Notes: a model not told the origin generated them from the letters alone. A DNA stretch of 64,000 nt from Prunus persica (GCF_000346465.2 NC_034015.1:16351507-16415506); one strand, 5' to 3'. Shown: positions 25,401 through 38,700, counted from the stretch's first letter. Numbers and translations are program-made.

Positions 25401-27555
25401 AGCACCACCGCGACTAGCCCTAAGAGAGTTCAATTGAAAATTGCATAGTATTAATCCCTCCTATAATCCACAAGCAACAGTGAAGAATCATGAATTAACA
25501 ATGAGCCCATCATGTAAGGACAAAGCTAAGTTTTTAGCAGTCAAACATGCAATGGAGTGGTGTCTTGATCCAAAAACTGCTTTATTGGAAATTCGAGTGT
25601 GCATGGCTTGTAATAATGTAAGAGTTGAGTGAGAGAGTGAGAGAGTTAGTAACAAGTAGGCGACAATGGTGGCTTTTAGTTGGACTAAATGGCATTCACA
25701 AAGACGTTGCTACAATATCACTGACTCACTACATCTACATGTTTCATGATGTTAGTGGGAGAAACTGTGCCCCCCTCACAAAAATCAAATAACTACTCAT
25801 TCATATTTCATAATTCTAACATTTATATTTTAAAATCAGTTGGGGTGATTCGATTAATATTCGGAGTGGAGTAAATTAAAATTCTTTTTCACTCGGTTAG
25901 ACTCTGTTGAAATACAAAATCTCAAGTACAAAGGTAAATACTCTTAACTATTTAACTACGTTTGCAACTCTTCTTTTTGTTTTTGTTTTTAACTTTTTCA
26001 TGAGTGTTTCAATTTAATCCTGAAATTAAGTACTCATTAGTCATTACGATTACAGTCACTCAAGTTGAATATCAGCTTCAATTATATGACCCACTTGGTG
26101 CGGATGACGGATGACGTTCTTGTCCTGTGATTATGATGTTTGTTATTGTCCTAATATAATATAAACTGTGTTTGGGAACTGATTTCTATATTTCCTTACT
26201 AATGGTTAAGGTGGTGATGGTGGTGGTGGAAAGTCATTTATTTAATTTATCACGTTCTAAGACTAAGAAAGTGTCATTATTTTAAAGAGCCTTAAATATT
26301 TAGAAAACATGTATAGAACCTAACCTTATTTTTATATTTAATTTGTCAAAATATTATGGGTTTTACATGATTTCTTTAATATATTGAGTTTGATATCATG
26401 TAAGAAAAAAAAAAAACCTCAATTAGCTACTTGTTATTTTCTAATTGATTCTTAACGTGTTACAATTTTTTCACTTAAAAGTACAGCAATAAATTTTTCT
26501 AAAATATTGTATTTTAAATATTTTATTTATAAAATGTCATGTAGACCTATTTGTAAAAACTATTGTTTCTTTACCTTTTACACAATTGGTTAATTGAATT
26601 TGAAAATATAGATTTTCCCACTTAGACAAATATACATTGATCAGTGTTTTTTTTTGCCCCTTTCTTTTTTGCACTAACTTGATCAAATGATGACACTTGT
26701 AATACAAAATTAAGGGATATGCACTGTTGGGATTTTGGTGGACCACAAAAGAGTTGGTGAACACTAAACAGGCAACATTAAAAGACTAATTTGTATCCCA
26801 AATTTGTAAATAAGATAAGTACATATAAAATAAATAAAAAAGTGTATTACTACGCTCAATTATTAGCCAAAGTACTTAAGTACTTGATCATAAACCTGCA
26901 TTCAATATTTGATTATTCCCAACCCCATTAACCATTGTCTAAAGTTAGCTATTAAAATATATATATATATAGTTATTCTCTTATTTGAATATCTGTACGT
27001 TATTATTATGCGAATGCCATTATAAATAAATAAAATATATATATATTAAAAAATATATAACGTCTGCACTATAATAACGTCCAAATAATATTATTGTAAT
27101 TAATACGTCGATCCGAAAAAAAGTTACGGTCAATTTCCATAACATAATGCAAAAGTTATGTGGGATATAACATGTCATCATATGTAAGCTGTTTTTAAAA
27201 TAAATAAAAACTTAATTAGAAAATATTAAATATCTCTTTTAAGAGATGGCCATTTGCAGAACATACAGTATTGTAATGCTAGTGGTTGTTGCTTTCATTT
27301 TCGACTGAATTTCAAAATTTTCAACTATCTCAGGCTAGCAACAGCCTCGCAGCTATTAGCCATACCTCTATAACTTTTTAAAACAAAGCACTATTTCAGT
27401 GCTGGATCTTAATCAGATTGTTGACTAAGCTATAAGCTACTTAATGCTTAATTAACCCATCGTGAGTAATTGTTATATGCGTATACTCTAGTGCTCTATG
27501 AGTTAACCCTAATTATTAATGGTTTAGTTTCACTAACTCTTTCTTTTTATGACCT

Positions 27556-27677
27556 TTTATATTGAGAGGGGCGATAGTATACTAAACTTATACACACTAT
27601 ACGGATGCTATGACTCAAACCCATGACCTTACCGGAGGAAGTAAATACTCAAAACCACTACACTAGTGAGTCCTTTA
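27556..27677 (-). repeat. SINE/LINE-like remnant related to 51,608-51,716
   Basis: acactatacggatgct, a following atgactcaaacccatgacc, and the terminal tagtgagtc match in order with the segment at 51,608-51,716 (cattatacggatgct, agattcgaattcagg, tagtgggtc). Read on the minus strand, the sequence has a tRNA-B-box-like core, suggesting a tRNA-derived element. Confidence 0.45.
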
Positions 27678-30600
27678 TGCCCAATTATTAATTTTAGTTG
27701 TTCATAATAGCTTTCTACCCTATTATCCTAGCTATTGATATCTTCTGAATTTGAAGCCTATACTGCAGACTGACCATTCACTTATATTGCATTAGGCAGA
27801 TTCAACTGTACAATTAACTATTATTGAATTGGTCCAGCTGCTCACTATACAATTCGAACCCCCCCCAAACCCTAAATTTAGGCAACAAATTTGATTATGA
27901 TTATTTATAGACTCGTACTTCACAATTCTTTCTTTTTTAAATACTTTCAAAATCCATAAACTGGACGTATTAATTATGATGATTTGCTTACGTGATGCAA
28001 TAGCTAAACTACCAAAGATTCACAATTGTTTCGAATATGAAGAAGGGGAAGCTAGCGTCATTAAGAAATATGATTGATTAAAAAAAGTGAATCAGTTATA
28101 TAACTTTTCTCTCTTGCAACATGCATGTAAAAATCACATATAAATTAATAGTAGTGTAATAGATATCTATAAGTTACGTATATAGTAATTATTGCTATTG
28201 CGAAGTAGAATCATGAGAATAAGTAGCATAAATCTTGATTAGATAGTGAGAAATGAGAATTTGAGAACCTTGGGCTAAACTAAATTGAAGGTGTGAAAAG
28301 TGGATGGAGAAAAAGAAATGATAAAGGAGGATGTGCATCCGTTGTGGGTCTAGTCCAACTGAGAAAGATAAGCTAAGCAATGGATTGCTTTGATTTCTTG
28401 TCTAATCAACCCAACTAGTGACGGCGGACTAAGACCTCTAATCTTTGTCCATTTCGCTTTTACATCATTAATTGATAATCTTAATTAGAGAGCCAGAAAA
28501 AAAATATATATATATATTTAAAAAGTATAAAGGGTTCTTTCACAGCCTTTCCCATCTACAACACTACCTCAAATCCACGTCCCAATTGCCGAGTCATCAT
28601 CACTAAAAACAACTCATTTGGTTGACCTCTACTTATTATCACAACTTAATTCGGAGAAAAAATTTTCTACCACTTGTTTGTGTTTTTAAACGTGACAAGA
28701 GATATAAAAATACAATTATATATGACTGGTTATGCCTAAAACTTTCCCGATTCATTTGCTCTGACGCCAACAAGGACTTCTGATCTCAACACCGAAATTA
28801 CGTACTTCCCAAAAACCTAAAATTGTGAATTGAATGACTATTTTCCAACAAAAATACATTTCAACATAATGAATCCATTGACTTGCACCACCAACACATG
28901 TCTCAGATTCTGAAAAAGAAATTTTGGTTCTCACTTTTTTGAATCTTTGATTATATATATATATTTATTTATTTATTTTGCATTTGAATGAAACGTAACA
29001 TAAGAAATCACGTTAATGTGGTAGACATCTCCACCAGCACCACCACCAAATTCCGAAAGCCCACCGTGGACGTTGCTTTCACTGGGTTTGTTGCCCGTTG
29101 GTTTGTTTGTTCCACGTCAAAGTTTCGTGCACCGTTGCTTTTCTCAGTTGTTGCATTTTGGTTGGTCCAAGATTGTCCACGTGGGACCACACTGTACCCA
29201 CTTTTCCTCATTAGTCCTTGACAAAGAGGGCCCATGTAGTCTTAAAGTGGGCCCACCGACCGGCCAAAAAGAACGGACCCCAATCTGCCTGCGAGTCTCT
29301 CCCTCCCTCCCCACTTTGCCCCATTAAAAAAAGCCCACTCCAAATTTTCACCTTTCTATGCTCTTTCTTCCTTTTTTTTCCCTTATCTCCACCCTTTTTT
29401 ATCTAAGAATCACCCCTTCCACCCCCACCCTTGGGCCTTGACTCACTTTTTATCTCTTGACTATACTTTGCATTGTGTTCTCTTTTTGATCTAGTTTCAT
29501 GCCTTATAAAATTGTTTTGTTTTTACATTAAGGAAGGAGAGGAATTCGAATTTGGGTTTCTTTCTCGTTCCACCTCATTCGATATTTAAAATACACATAA
29601 TTAATTTGAAACTAATTGTTGATTTATCGAATGAAAAATAGTACTACTACATTAATTATATTTGAATATTAAAGTTTGATAATGATATGATGTGGTGCTT
29701 TCTTTCATAAAAGAATGCTAACGTCAGTTATAAGTGGGCACGTGAAGTAATTTCAACCATTGATGATTATAGATCATTATAGATCGTGGCGTGACTCAGA
29801 TCAGCATAACACTTTGTACTTAGTTGGAATTGAGACCACTACAAAACTTCACTTAGTTTTTTTTTTTTTCTTTCGAAAAATTTGATTTAGTTCTAATAGG
29901 AAATGTTTTTTTTTGTTTCTGTTTTGTCGATTTCTACTAGGAAAAGTAGTAGAGACACATCGTGTAATGTTTAAATCCAAAAAGTAATTATGGCTAATAA
30001 ATCTATTCTAAACTCACCTCACCTCACCATTCGTTGTTGTTGGATTCACATTTTTACCTTTTGACTCAGGTCCACGACTAAACTACAGTAATTGCATGTC
30101 GTACGAAGCGCCAACTGTATACACGCATCGGGCGTAAGAGATGAAGCAGACAGGTAACGCAGTCCGTTTCTGTTTTTGTGTAAGTCAGAGAAACGAGCGG
30201 CCAGGATTCGCTCACCTTTTCCCTAAAAGATCAGACCCCATGACGTCAGTCGTAGACGGTGACATGGACGCGCCGTTTAAAATCGAGAGCCCCTGGGTCC
30301 CACATGGCCCGAACACAGCGGGAGGAAAATAAAAAAAACCTACACACGTGGACGTTCGTGACACGGTGTTGTCATATTTGAGTAGGCGGGGCCCACTCTC
30401 ATATGGGCGCCACGTCACTGAGGGAGAAAAAAAGAAAAAAAGGAAAAAGAGAGCGCAGAAAAGAGGGCCTAGGTTTTTTAGTAGGGGAGGGTGGGAGAAG
30501 GTGGTTCCCTCTACTCTCATGATTTCTTAATTTTTCATTTTTTTGGTTTTCAAAATTGGGAAGGCCTTTCTTTTTTAATCTTTTTGCGAAATGAGGAAGT

Positions 30601-30810
30601 GGGTCCCACACCGTTGCTGATTTTGGATGGACTTTAATCAGCTCCAGCAGCCAGCGAGCCAGCGAGCGCCTTGGGTTTGGTTTTTGGTCCTCCTTCCGGG
30701 GTTCAAGTACTTTGAAAGTTTTAAGCTTCAGCTGCTCTGCTTGCTTTCTCCTTCTTAAAATCCTGTTTATTTAAATAATAAACCAAAGCTCTGCTCTATA
30801 CAAACGTCTA

Positions 30811-30892
30811 CTCTCTCTCTCTCTCTCTCTCTCTCTAGCTCAGCAAACCAAGTTGTGATCCCGTTGTTTCTGGACCTCCAGTTGTGTATGTA

Positions 30893-30926
<34 letters not shown>
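30811..30926 (+). repeat. Two (CT)n microsatellites upstream of the GRAS gene
   Basis: Pure (CT)13 occupies 30,811-30,836 and a second CT tract of about 32 bp occupies 30,895-30,926. CT-rich tracts near plant transcription starts are common in leaders and core promoters. Confidence 0.9.
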
Positions 30927-30928
<2 letters not shown>

Positions 30929-30929
<1 letters not shown>

Positions 30930-30937
30930 ATATAAAG
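30929..30937 (+). promoter_or_regulatory. Probable TATA box of the GRAS gene
   Basis: TATATAAAG lies directly after the second CT tract, 105 bp before the ATG at 31,042, placing a start near 30,965. Transcription may instead begin further upstream (a ttatttaaataataa word lies near 30,767), with the CT tracts then in the leader. Confidence 0.5.
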
Positions 30938-31041
30938 TCTCAGTCTTTCACTCTGGAACTCACTTGGCTGCTATGTTCTGATTGTGGGTTTGTGTTGTTG
31001 TAATGTGAGTGCAGCGGTTTCCGGTTGGATTTGGCCGGAGA

Positions 31042-32847
31042 ATGGCATATATGTGTGCAGACAGTGGCAATCTAATGGCGATTGCTCAGCAAGTCATCAA
31101 GCAGAAGCAGCAGCAGGAGCAGCAACAACAGCAGCACCACCACCACCAACAGCAGCCGGTCGGCGCTTTCTCTCTCACTCCCTGGCCCAACAACACTCAC
31201 AGCCCCAATTTGGGCTACGGATTAACCGGCTCGGGGTATACCGACCCGTTTCAGCTTTCCGGAAGCTCTGACGCCGGCGGGGAGCCGGGGTTTCCGTTTC
31301 CCAACTTGGATCACCACCCCACTGGGTTCCGGTTTTCTGATTTAGGCGGCGGTGGCGCGGCCGAGTTCGACTCGGACGAGTGGATGGATAGTATCATAGG
31401 CGGTGGGGATTCAACGGATAGTTCTAATCTGCCCTCTGCTTGCGACACGTGGCATGGCAGCAATGCTGATTTCGGTCTCTACGGTGCCGATCCATTCCAA
31501 CCCCCCTGCCCGAGTCGACTCAGCAATCCCTGCTCCCCACCGTCCGATCTCAACCGAGTCATCTTCTCTGAAACTCAGAACCAGTTGCCAGCCTGGACAG
31601 CCCCTCCTCCGCCGCCACCAGCACCGCATGTTGTAGTCAAACAGGCCAAATCAGCAGACCCTCCTCCGCAGCCAAACGAAGCCGTCGGGGTCTCGTCAAG
31701 GTCACCGGAGATCGAGTCAGCGCCGCCGCTACTGAAGGCCCTACTCGACTGCGCCCGGCTAGCCGAGTCCGACCCGGACCGCGCCGTCAAATCACTGATT
31801 CGACTCAGAGAATCGGTCTCAGACCGCGGAGATCCAACTGAAAGAGTTGGTTTTTACTTCACCGAAGCGTTGCAGAGCAGAGTGTCGTCTCTGCAATCGG
31901 AGAAAAGCTTGGCGGCCACCACGACCTACGACACTGCTTGCGAAGACTTCACTCTCTCTTACAAGGCCCTAAACGACGCTTGCCCCTATTCCAAGTTTGC
32001 CCATTTGACTGCGAACCAGGCCATTCTCGAAGCGACGGAGAGAGCGACGAAGATCCACATAGTCGACTTCGGAATCGTCCAAGGGGTCCAATGGGCCGCT
32101 CTGTTGCAGGCCTTGGCGACCAGGTCAACCGGAAAGCCCAGCAGAATTCGGATCTCCGGCATACCGGCTCCGTCTCTGGGGACATCTCCCGCGGCCTCGC
32201 TTTTTGCTACTGGAAATCGACTGCGCGATTTTGCCAAGCTTCTGGAATTGAACTTCGAGTTCGAACCGATTCTCACTCCGGTTCATGAGCTCGACGAGTC
32301 GTGCTTCCGGGTAGAACCGGACGAGGCCTTGGCTGTGAACTTGATGCTCCAATTGTACAACCTACTTGACGAGACTCCAACGGCGGTTCAATCGGCTCTG
32401 AAACTAGCTAAATCGCTGAACCCGAAGATTGTGACTTTGGGCGAGTACGAAGCGAACTTGAGCCGGGTTGGGTTCACGAGCCGGTTCAAGAACGCGTTGA
32501 AGTACTACACCGCGCTGTTTGAGTCGCTGGAGCCGAACATGACCCGAGACTCGCCGGAGAGGCTTAAAGTGGAGAAGCTTTTACTGGGTCGTCGAATTGG
32601 CGGCGTGGTTGGGCCGGAGCAACCGGGAACCAAGAGAGAACGGTTCGAAGACAAAGAGCAATGGAAGTATTTGATGGAAAGCTCCGGTTTTGAGCCGGTA
32701 GCTCTTAGCCATTACGCAGTGAGCCAGGCCAAGATCCTGCTTTGGAACTACAACAATTCTTTGTATTCTCTAATTGAATCTCCACCGGGGTTTCTCTCTT
32801 TGGCTTGGAACGAAGTTCCTCTGTTCACTGTTTCATCATGGCGTTAA
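31042..32847 (+). CDS. SCL4/SCL7: GRAS-domain transcriptional regulator, SCL4/SCL7 subfamily
   Basis: Single exon, 601 aa. I chose ATG 31,042 because [17 protein letters not shown] is the typical subfamily start. The frame is open a little further upstream to 31,009, but there it has only a GTG, not an ATG. Seen: a Gln/His-rich low-complexity stretch (residues about 24-40), a disordered N-terminal half with a proline run (PPPPPP), and LHRI from [20 protein letters not shown]. The VHIID motif reads [20 protein letters not shown], followed by a PFYRE-type region. The SAW domain ends in [21 protein letters not shown] proteins act in the nucleus, usually with DNA-binding partners; the targets of this subfamily are poorly known. 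Length is slightly above the Arabidopsis pair. From memory, Arabidopsis SCL7 lies next to DWF4 and SCL4 next to SDH1-1, matching this neighbourhood. Confidence 0.95.
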   Translation: MAYMCADSGNLMAIAQQVIKQKQQQEQQQQQHHHHQQQPVGAFSLTPWPNNTHSPNLGYGLTGSGYTDPFQLSGSSDAGGEPGFPFPNLDHHPTGFRFSDLGGGGAAEFDSDEWMDSIIGGGDSTDSSNLPSACDTWHGSNADFGLYGADPFQPPCPSRLSNPCSPPSDLNRVIFSETQNQLPAWTAPPPPPPAPHVVVKQAKSADPPPQPNEAVGVSSRSPEIESAPPLLKALLDCARLAESDPDRAVKSLIRLRESVSDRGDPTERVGFYFTEALQSRVSSLQSEKSLAATTTYDTACEDFTLSYKALNDACPYSKFAHLTANQAILEATERATKIHIVDFGIVQGVQWAALLQALATRSTGKPSRIRISGIPAPSLGTSPAASLFATGNRLRDFAKLLELNFEFEPILTPVHELDESCFRVEPDEALAVNLMLQLYNLLDETPTAVQSALKLAKSLNPKIVTLGEYEANLSRVGFTSRFKNALKYYTALFESLEPNMTRDSPERLKVEKLLLGRRIGGVVGPEQPGTKRERFEDKEQWKYLMESSGFEPVALSHYAVSQAKILLWNYNNSLYSLIESPPGFLSLAWNEVPLFTVSSWR

Positions 32848-35800
32848 TGGGTTTTGCTTCAATTTGGGAATTGGGTTTTTCACCAGGTCTTTTAATACTG
32901 GGTGGAAGCCTATTAGTTTCAGTACGCCATTGACAGTGGTCTTAGTTCAGTGCTTCTTCTTCTTCTTCATGATCAGAAATGGAACTCAAGACTGCCCTAG
33001 TGAACTTACAGTTAGTATTTATTTTACTTCAGCATATAAAATCACCTCCACCACCATCACTCTTTTGAGCTTTTTGGGTCACAAATTGCTTGTTAATTTT
33101 TGTAGTTTCTTCCTAGTTTTTCATCATTCTCCAACGTTATCATGGTCTTCCCTGGTTTTTTTTTGTTTTTTTGGTTGGGGTTTTTCTTACAGGTTTGAGA
33201 CTCTGAAATATGACTAATTGTAAAAAAAAAAAAGGCCATTGAAAATCAAGGGGTAACAAGGTTCTGTCCCCTTTGTTGTCTGTAGTTTCTGTATGTAAAT
33301 TTGAATCTTCATATTGAATTTAGTTTCTATTTCTTCAGTTCAGCTTCATTCTTTTGTCCAACAAAGATTATTATTACCGTCAGAAATGGTTAATTGGTGA
33401 TCTCATTTTTGTTTTTTACATTAAAGCTTGCACTTTTCGAGTATTCTGGCTTTATGGCTGCAAGTTTGGTTTACCTCACAGAGGCTGTGGCTCTGCAATT
33501 TATTTCAATGCCTATGCCATCAGGCAGGCATCAGATTTTTGTGACCTGCAGCAGCAGTAGCAGTGTGTAATAGATTTCTGACAGTTTTAATTGCCTCATT
33601 ATCCATCAGGTTGTCTCTGTAAGACTGTAATTAGGGTTTGATGAAGACCCATTACCTGCGCGTGCAAAGCTGTGATTTCTGTAATTGGTCTCTTGATGAA
33701 GACGACCTGCTGCAAGTGATCTGCCAGCAGAGATCTTTTTTACTCCTGCTGCTCAACTTTCCATATTCAAAGGCTGCTGCTTTTGTTTCTGCCTCGTAAT
33801 CAATTTCCTTAAACCAGCGCAAAAGACAATGAGTTGGAGTTAAAGCAACTTAGCAATTTGCTTGAGCATTGGAGTTTCTCGCCCATCCAATGTGTAAATG
33901 TGTCTATATTTTCAATCCATGGGCCATGTTTTCTTCCTGATTATGATATTAATGCATGTCCCTTTCACTCTGAGATCAGTCCTCTGGCTCTCTTGCTTAC
34001 AGACTTGGGGATGAGAACCAACCCCTTTCCTAGTCTCTCTCTCTGAACAAAATAAATGGGCCAAAAGCATGACAAAGAAGGCAGTGGCACTGCATGATAA
34101 TGCTCTGCTTATGGTCCGAGTGACTGTGACCATTCAAGCCTCATTGTAAAAGCTACGTTTGAGTATATAGAAATTTGATTTGCCTTCTAGAGTAGGGTCC
34201 CATTTAAACCCAAAAAAGAAAAAAAAAAATTATAAATTATAAATAAATATCACTATGTGGGGTTTGGTATAAGTATCTTTCAATATCTCTTGCTCTATTA
34301 CCCGTAAAAAAACAAAGCACTCCCTCTTATGTCGTCCTCAGCAGAATAACACCATATTGAATTGCAAAGAAATGGACCCTTTAAGCCCCTCTGCTGGTCT
34401 GGCACTATCCTGTGAAATGTCCTTCTCCTCGTAACTGGAGAAGTGATTTGGCAATTTAATTACTTGAAAGAGGCCTTTTTCATCACTAATTGCACCCGAG
34501 ACCCCTTTGATTTGGGAACTTGACAGCTAAGGCAGTGGTTAACTGGTTATAAATAGTTCGACTGGAAAATTTTAAACACACATTTTTCAGTCAAAAGCAC
34601 TTCCTACACGTATTAGTATAAGATAGGTAGGAAAATAAGACACGGGGTGAAAATAGCAGTACCCGTTGAGTTTCATATTTGTTTTTCTTTTTTTATAAAG
34701 AAAAAGTATAGTGTGCTGGTCAAAAACTTAAATTGAGTCTTTTGGGATTAGATTAACCAGTACTTGAGACAATTACTAAACATAATTATCTTTTAGACTT
34801 TAGTGAGGCGCTTCTAATGGTAAAAAAGAAGGATCAATTAAAAGGAGGTCATATAGTGTGTGAAGTTTTTGTTGATAATTTGCGTACAGTTTGAAGATGA
34901 TGTAGTTAAGTTACTTTACAGCTTTGGGGTTAAAAGGTGAGAACTTTACTACAACGGTAATGAAACAGTGCACATTGGAGATTTGGTAACATTTGAACAA
35001 GTCACCTTGACTGGTCTTTCAAAACCTACAGTACTTGACAGATAGGATTGGTTGTTGCGTGCAATTGCATGAGTCTCATCAACCCAAATTCATATTTGGA
35101 GGGATGCAACTGTTTCACTGTTGTGAGTGTCTCACAAACGGAGAACAATTTTTGTGTAACAGGACGTCACGTTAACAGCATTTTAAGTCAATCACATACT
35201 GTCACGTGGAAAGACGAACATCAACATTATGATAGGGTACCAAATCAGTTGCCTATGAGATTTTTGAGGCTTTTAAGCCTACACAGTGATCAAACCGTCA
35301 CACCACCACTAGAAAGAGAGGCTGTATTGGCGAGAGGCGGTGACTGCTGCTGTTGCGCAATTTGCAAATAGAGCAGGAAGGAGATTTTGGTGGTACACTT
35401 TTTCACTAGGGTACTGGTGATGAATTTGACGTTTTTGGGAGGGTGATTTTATCAGAGATGAGCAGAATGTGCTCTGACGATGACATCATGCATGGGGCAG
35501 AGTGGTCCCATCCCAGCCTTGTGCTTCTTCCTTCTGGAGGGAGGGAGGGAGGAGACATTGGCGATTGTGTTGTTACTATCAAAATGTAAAAGTGACATGT
35601 CATCTATACACAGTGGCTGACTGGGTCATGACTCAGATGTATGCATGTGTTGTGTATTTATACTATTGCTATTGCGCAAGGAGACGTGTTCATCTACGTC
35701 GACGACAATATCATCTCATATTTGAATCAACTCTGTGATCATACTTCAGTTTGATTTCTAACTTTTCTGAAGTGATCAAGAGGGATTGTTTTCTTAATTG

Positions 35801-37490
35801 CAAGATTAACCTACACCATCATCCTCTAAAATAAGTAAATAATTTGAATTTCAATTGATACATACATTGGTGTGTTACGGAATATAACAACTACAAATAA
35901 TAAAAATATTAAGGAGTGGAGTGTTGAAATGGAGAGAGTAAACATACGTCTCATTTACGTTCCTAAGCTTCGACACAAAACTTATATGGAAAATTATTCT
36001 ACCAAAAAGGAAACAATCAAAATCAAAATCATTTTTATATTCGGAGTTGTTCTTCATTAACTTCAAATTAAGTCCGAAACATTTATAGAAAATAACCCAT
36101 TAAAGCTAGAAAAAAAAAAGGAAAATTGTCTGCAACACGTCAAAGTATAATCGGTAAATATCAAAGAGGAATGATTCGTTCCATGTAAGGAACAGCCTTA
36201 GTAGTCTTGTACTAGTAATTAGCAGTTATAATTATTGTGTTAGTGAATGTAACCAAAAGATTAGAAGTTGGTGCTAAGTTCAATAAGCAATAGTCATGGT
36301 CGACAATTGAGGCTATAGCCTACTTTGTGGGCAAAGAAAGTTTGGGCTACGTTAGGGGTAAATGAATTTTGGGCTTTTCTCCCAAGGATTGAAAACGCAT
36401 CCAATTTTGGGCTATAGGCTAAGTTTGTACATTGTGTTCCAAAAATTTATCAGATGGCTAATGTAGGGAGATATTAATTTATTAGATGATAGTTTCTTTT
36501 TTTCTTTTATAGTACGTCAATTATTGAGACAGATATCTAGAAAAATACACGTAATAAAGAAAATTTTATTAAAATAACTATTTAGAAAAATATAATTACC
36601 TGTCTAACAGGGAAAAAAATTATAGTCTTTTTTTTTAAAAAAAAAACACTCTTAGAGCCGTTTTTATTTTGAGGAGGAAGCCATTATTCTTTCTCCCCTC
36701 TTCTCTTCCTCCCTTCACCTCTTTCTTCATTTTCAGATACAAATGGTTTACTCTATTTGTATTTGTTTTATTATGATTTTCATCCAACCTATACAGGCAG
36801 CTGCGAGAGCTTGTGCGGTTTCTTTATGTTTGGAATAAGTTACAGAAACTCTTTGAGTTCTCTGTGTAGTTTTCACCTCTCATTTGTGAGAGTTTTATTT
36901 GTACTGTTATGACTTGATTTTTTCAAGCCTTATATCTTTTTAATTATTCTAAGTTTGCAATCTTAGTTGGGATGCCTATGCCAAAGTTTCTTCCATCATA
37001 CATGATCGTTAGGTGAGACGCATCAAATTGTCTTAATTTCGTTATTACAATGGCCTTTTTCTGGCTAATTTGTATTGATCTTTTGTGGCCAAAAGCTTTT
37101 TTGACTGAATTATGAATGCAATCATATAATTTTTTAATAATAAATTTGTTATATATAATTACAACATAGAATATATAAAAACTTTATAAATCCCATGTAA
37201 CGCGTTTGATGAAAAAAAAAACTAATTATAAATGAAAAATATAATTTACAACTAAGTTTATAAAACTAGTACAATGAATACATATCTGATGTTACTTTAG
37301 TGCAACGAATTAAACTAGTACAACAAATAAATATCTGATGTTAGACCTTGGCGGTGCTCTTCCTTATCTTCTACCAGGACAAAATGTGCCAGAAGATTCA
37401 ATGGGTTGTGACGATGGACGACATGGACAGTTGAAAGCCCACGTACACAAATTTTCCTCTCAGACAAGAGACACCTGTCCACTTTATCGC
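32848..37490. other. GRAS gene 3' UTR and intergenic DNA
   Basis: The first 300-480 bp are likely 3' UTR. The rest is AT-rich with no supportable gene. 35,460-35,560 is GC-richer, with tggagggagggagggagg, but carries no coding signature. Confidence 0.5.
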
Positions 37491-37510
37491 CACGTGTCAT
37501 GACTTGAAAT
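37491..37510 (+). promoter_or_regulatory. ABRE-like promoter block of the first small paralog
   Basis: CACGTGTCATGACTTGAAAT holds a G-box/ABRE core (CACGTGTC) and lies 148 bp upstream of the ATG of the gene at 37,639. ACGTGTCATGAC and TGAAA are conserved at the same relative place in the second paralog, where most of the flank is not conserved. Confidence 0.65.
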
Positions 37511-37574
37511 GAAAAAATTCCCCTACAAAAATGGGACACAATTGTGCTGGCTGCATCCACAGCACTACACCGGC

Positions 37575-37606
<32 letters not shown>

Positions 37607-37617
37607 TTATATATATA
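37575..37617 (+). repeat. (AT)n microsatellite in the promoter/leader
   Basis: An AT-repeat interrupted by two extra T residues lies 22 bp before the ATG of the small gene. It may serve as a TATA-like region but its length is likely polymorphic. Confidence 0.85.
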
Positions 37618-37638
37618 GAAAGCGGTAGAAGTTTGAAG

Positions 37639-38157
37639 ATGCCAAAGATGATTAATGCATTCAAAACATTCAGAACCCAATCAGCAGCTTTGACATTCTC
37701 GACGCCTCTGCCGCCGCCGCCAGGCTTGGGACGGAAAGCTTCCGGGGTCCGATTCAAACAGACCACAACCCTGCGCTCCAGCGAGTCCGATAGTGAGCAC
37801 AACATGGACAAGCCAGAGCCTAACCCTACTGAGAAAACTAGGTAAGTGGCTTTATACCATATGATTAATTATCCCATTTTCTTTGCAAGTAAGTTGGATG
37901 TGTATTTAATTTAAGTTGGCTAATGTTATTTGAATGTACAATATTTATATATTAGGGATAGGGACAGTTTGTCACATTCATTTGGGGAGGGGTATGCGAC
38001 GAGGTGCGATGACGATGGGTTCGGAGTGGTATATGGGGGAATCCGGTCAGTTCCAAAGACGGAGCAGGATGACAACCACCCTGCTGTGGACAAGTCACAG
38101 GGAAGTGAGGTGCAGGAGAAGGAGAAACCGCGACACCAGACAAATGCTTCATCCTAA
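37639..38157 (+). CDS. Small hydrophilic protein with mitochondrial-type N-terminus, paralog 1 (possible LEA-like)
   Basis: Two exons, 37639-37841 and 37956-38157, give 405 nt, 134 aa with a GT-AG intron. The start could also be the second ATG at 37,648, which matches the start of paralog 2. The N-terminus (MINAFKTFRTQS..., to about residue 45) is rich in Arg, Lys, Ser and Thr with no acidic residues, like a mitochondrial presequence, and contains KASGVRF. The second exon carries SHSFGEGYATR, a DDDGFG segment and a charged tail with SQGSEV and EKEK. No enzymatic motif is seen. Composition and the ABRE-like promoter suggest a seed or stress LEA-type protein. From memory, Arabidopsis At5g66780, beside SCL4, may be the counterpart; I cannot verify this. 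Confidence 0.75.
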
Positions 38158-38181
38158 CTAAACTAATATATACGAGAGTCG

Positions 38182-38212
38182 ACTACATATATATATATAT
38201 ATAAATATATTT
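38182..38212 (+). repeat. (AT)n microsatellite
   Basis: acatatatatatatatataa and the following atatat lie just downstream of the first small paralog, probably in its 3' UTR. Confidence 0.8.
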
Positions 38213-38366
38213 GCAGTGCTTTTATATAGTGTTTTCTTAATTTCTGCTAATCCGTTTTATGAAGCGAGGAGGACGACCCATGTTACTATTTGTATTGACT
38301 GGCTCTATATCTAGCTATGTAATGTAAATGTGAAAATCTAGAAACGCTTTCAAGTTGGGTAATAAT

Positions 38367-38550
38367 TAATCGAAACATTTTGAGCATGTATATTGGCGAA
38401 TATTTCTACATGGTGGTGTAATCTGAACTTACAAAAATTGCTCGAAACATCGGAACATACAAAAGTTAATCGAAATATTTTGAGCATGTGTATTGACGAA
38501 TATTTTTACATGTTGGGGTAATCTAAACATACAAAAATTACTTGAAACAT
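38367..38550 (+). repeat. Tandem repeat, two units with a 100-bp period
   Basis: taatcgaaa, attttgagcatgt, tattg.cgaatattt, tacatg.tgg and acaaaaatt recur in order at 38,367 and 38,467. It lies between the two small paralogs and is non-coding. Confidence 0.7.
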
Positions 38551-38680
38551 TTTGGGCTTCTACTTTTGGCTATCTTGGTTTTTGGGCCTCTAGTAAAGTG
38601 TTGAATTTATATTAGTAGGGGATGAAGTAGACTGATTTTAATAGCAATGGCTACCACTTGTGGTTGCCAAATTCCACCAC

Positions 38681-38700
38681 TACGTGTCATGACATGAAAC
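38681..38700 (+). promoter_or_regulatory. ABRE-like promoter block of the second small paralog
   Basis: TACGTGTCATGACATGAAAC is the counterpart of the block at 37,491-37,510 (17 of 20 positions equal) and lies 188 bp upstream of the ATG at 38,869. ACGTGTC is an ABRE core. A TATA-like CATAAATAG follows at 38,826-38,834. Confidence 0.65.

Larger units (their letters stand above)
25401..31010. other. Long intergenic region upstream of the GRAS gene
   Basis: No supportable gene in about 5.6 kb. There is a decayed repeat at 27,556-27,677 and AT microsatellites near 26,956 and 28,505. From about 29,000 the GC content rises, and 30,100-30,420 contains several ACGTG/CACGTGG words (30,346-30,350, 30,410-30,415), which could be regulatory. 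Short frames on both strands at 29,000-30,600 show no family features. Confidence 0.5.

Noticed and set aside
31411..32352. Several minus-strand and alternate-frame ORFs over the GRAS gene
   Set aside because: They are shadows produced by the GC-rich coding sequence on the plus strand.
32774..33217. 147-codon frame overlapping the end of the GRAS gene
   Set aside because: It lies mostly in the 3' UTR, is rich in Phe/Ser from T-rich DNA, and matches no family.
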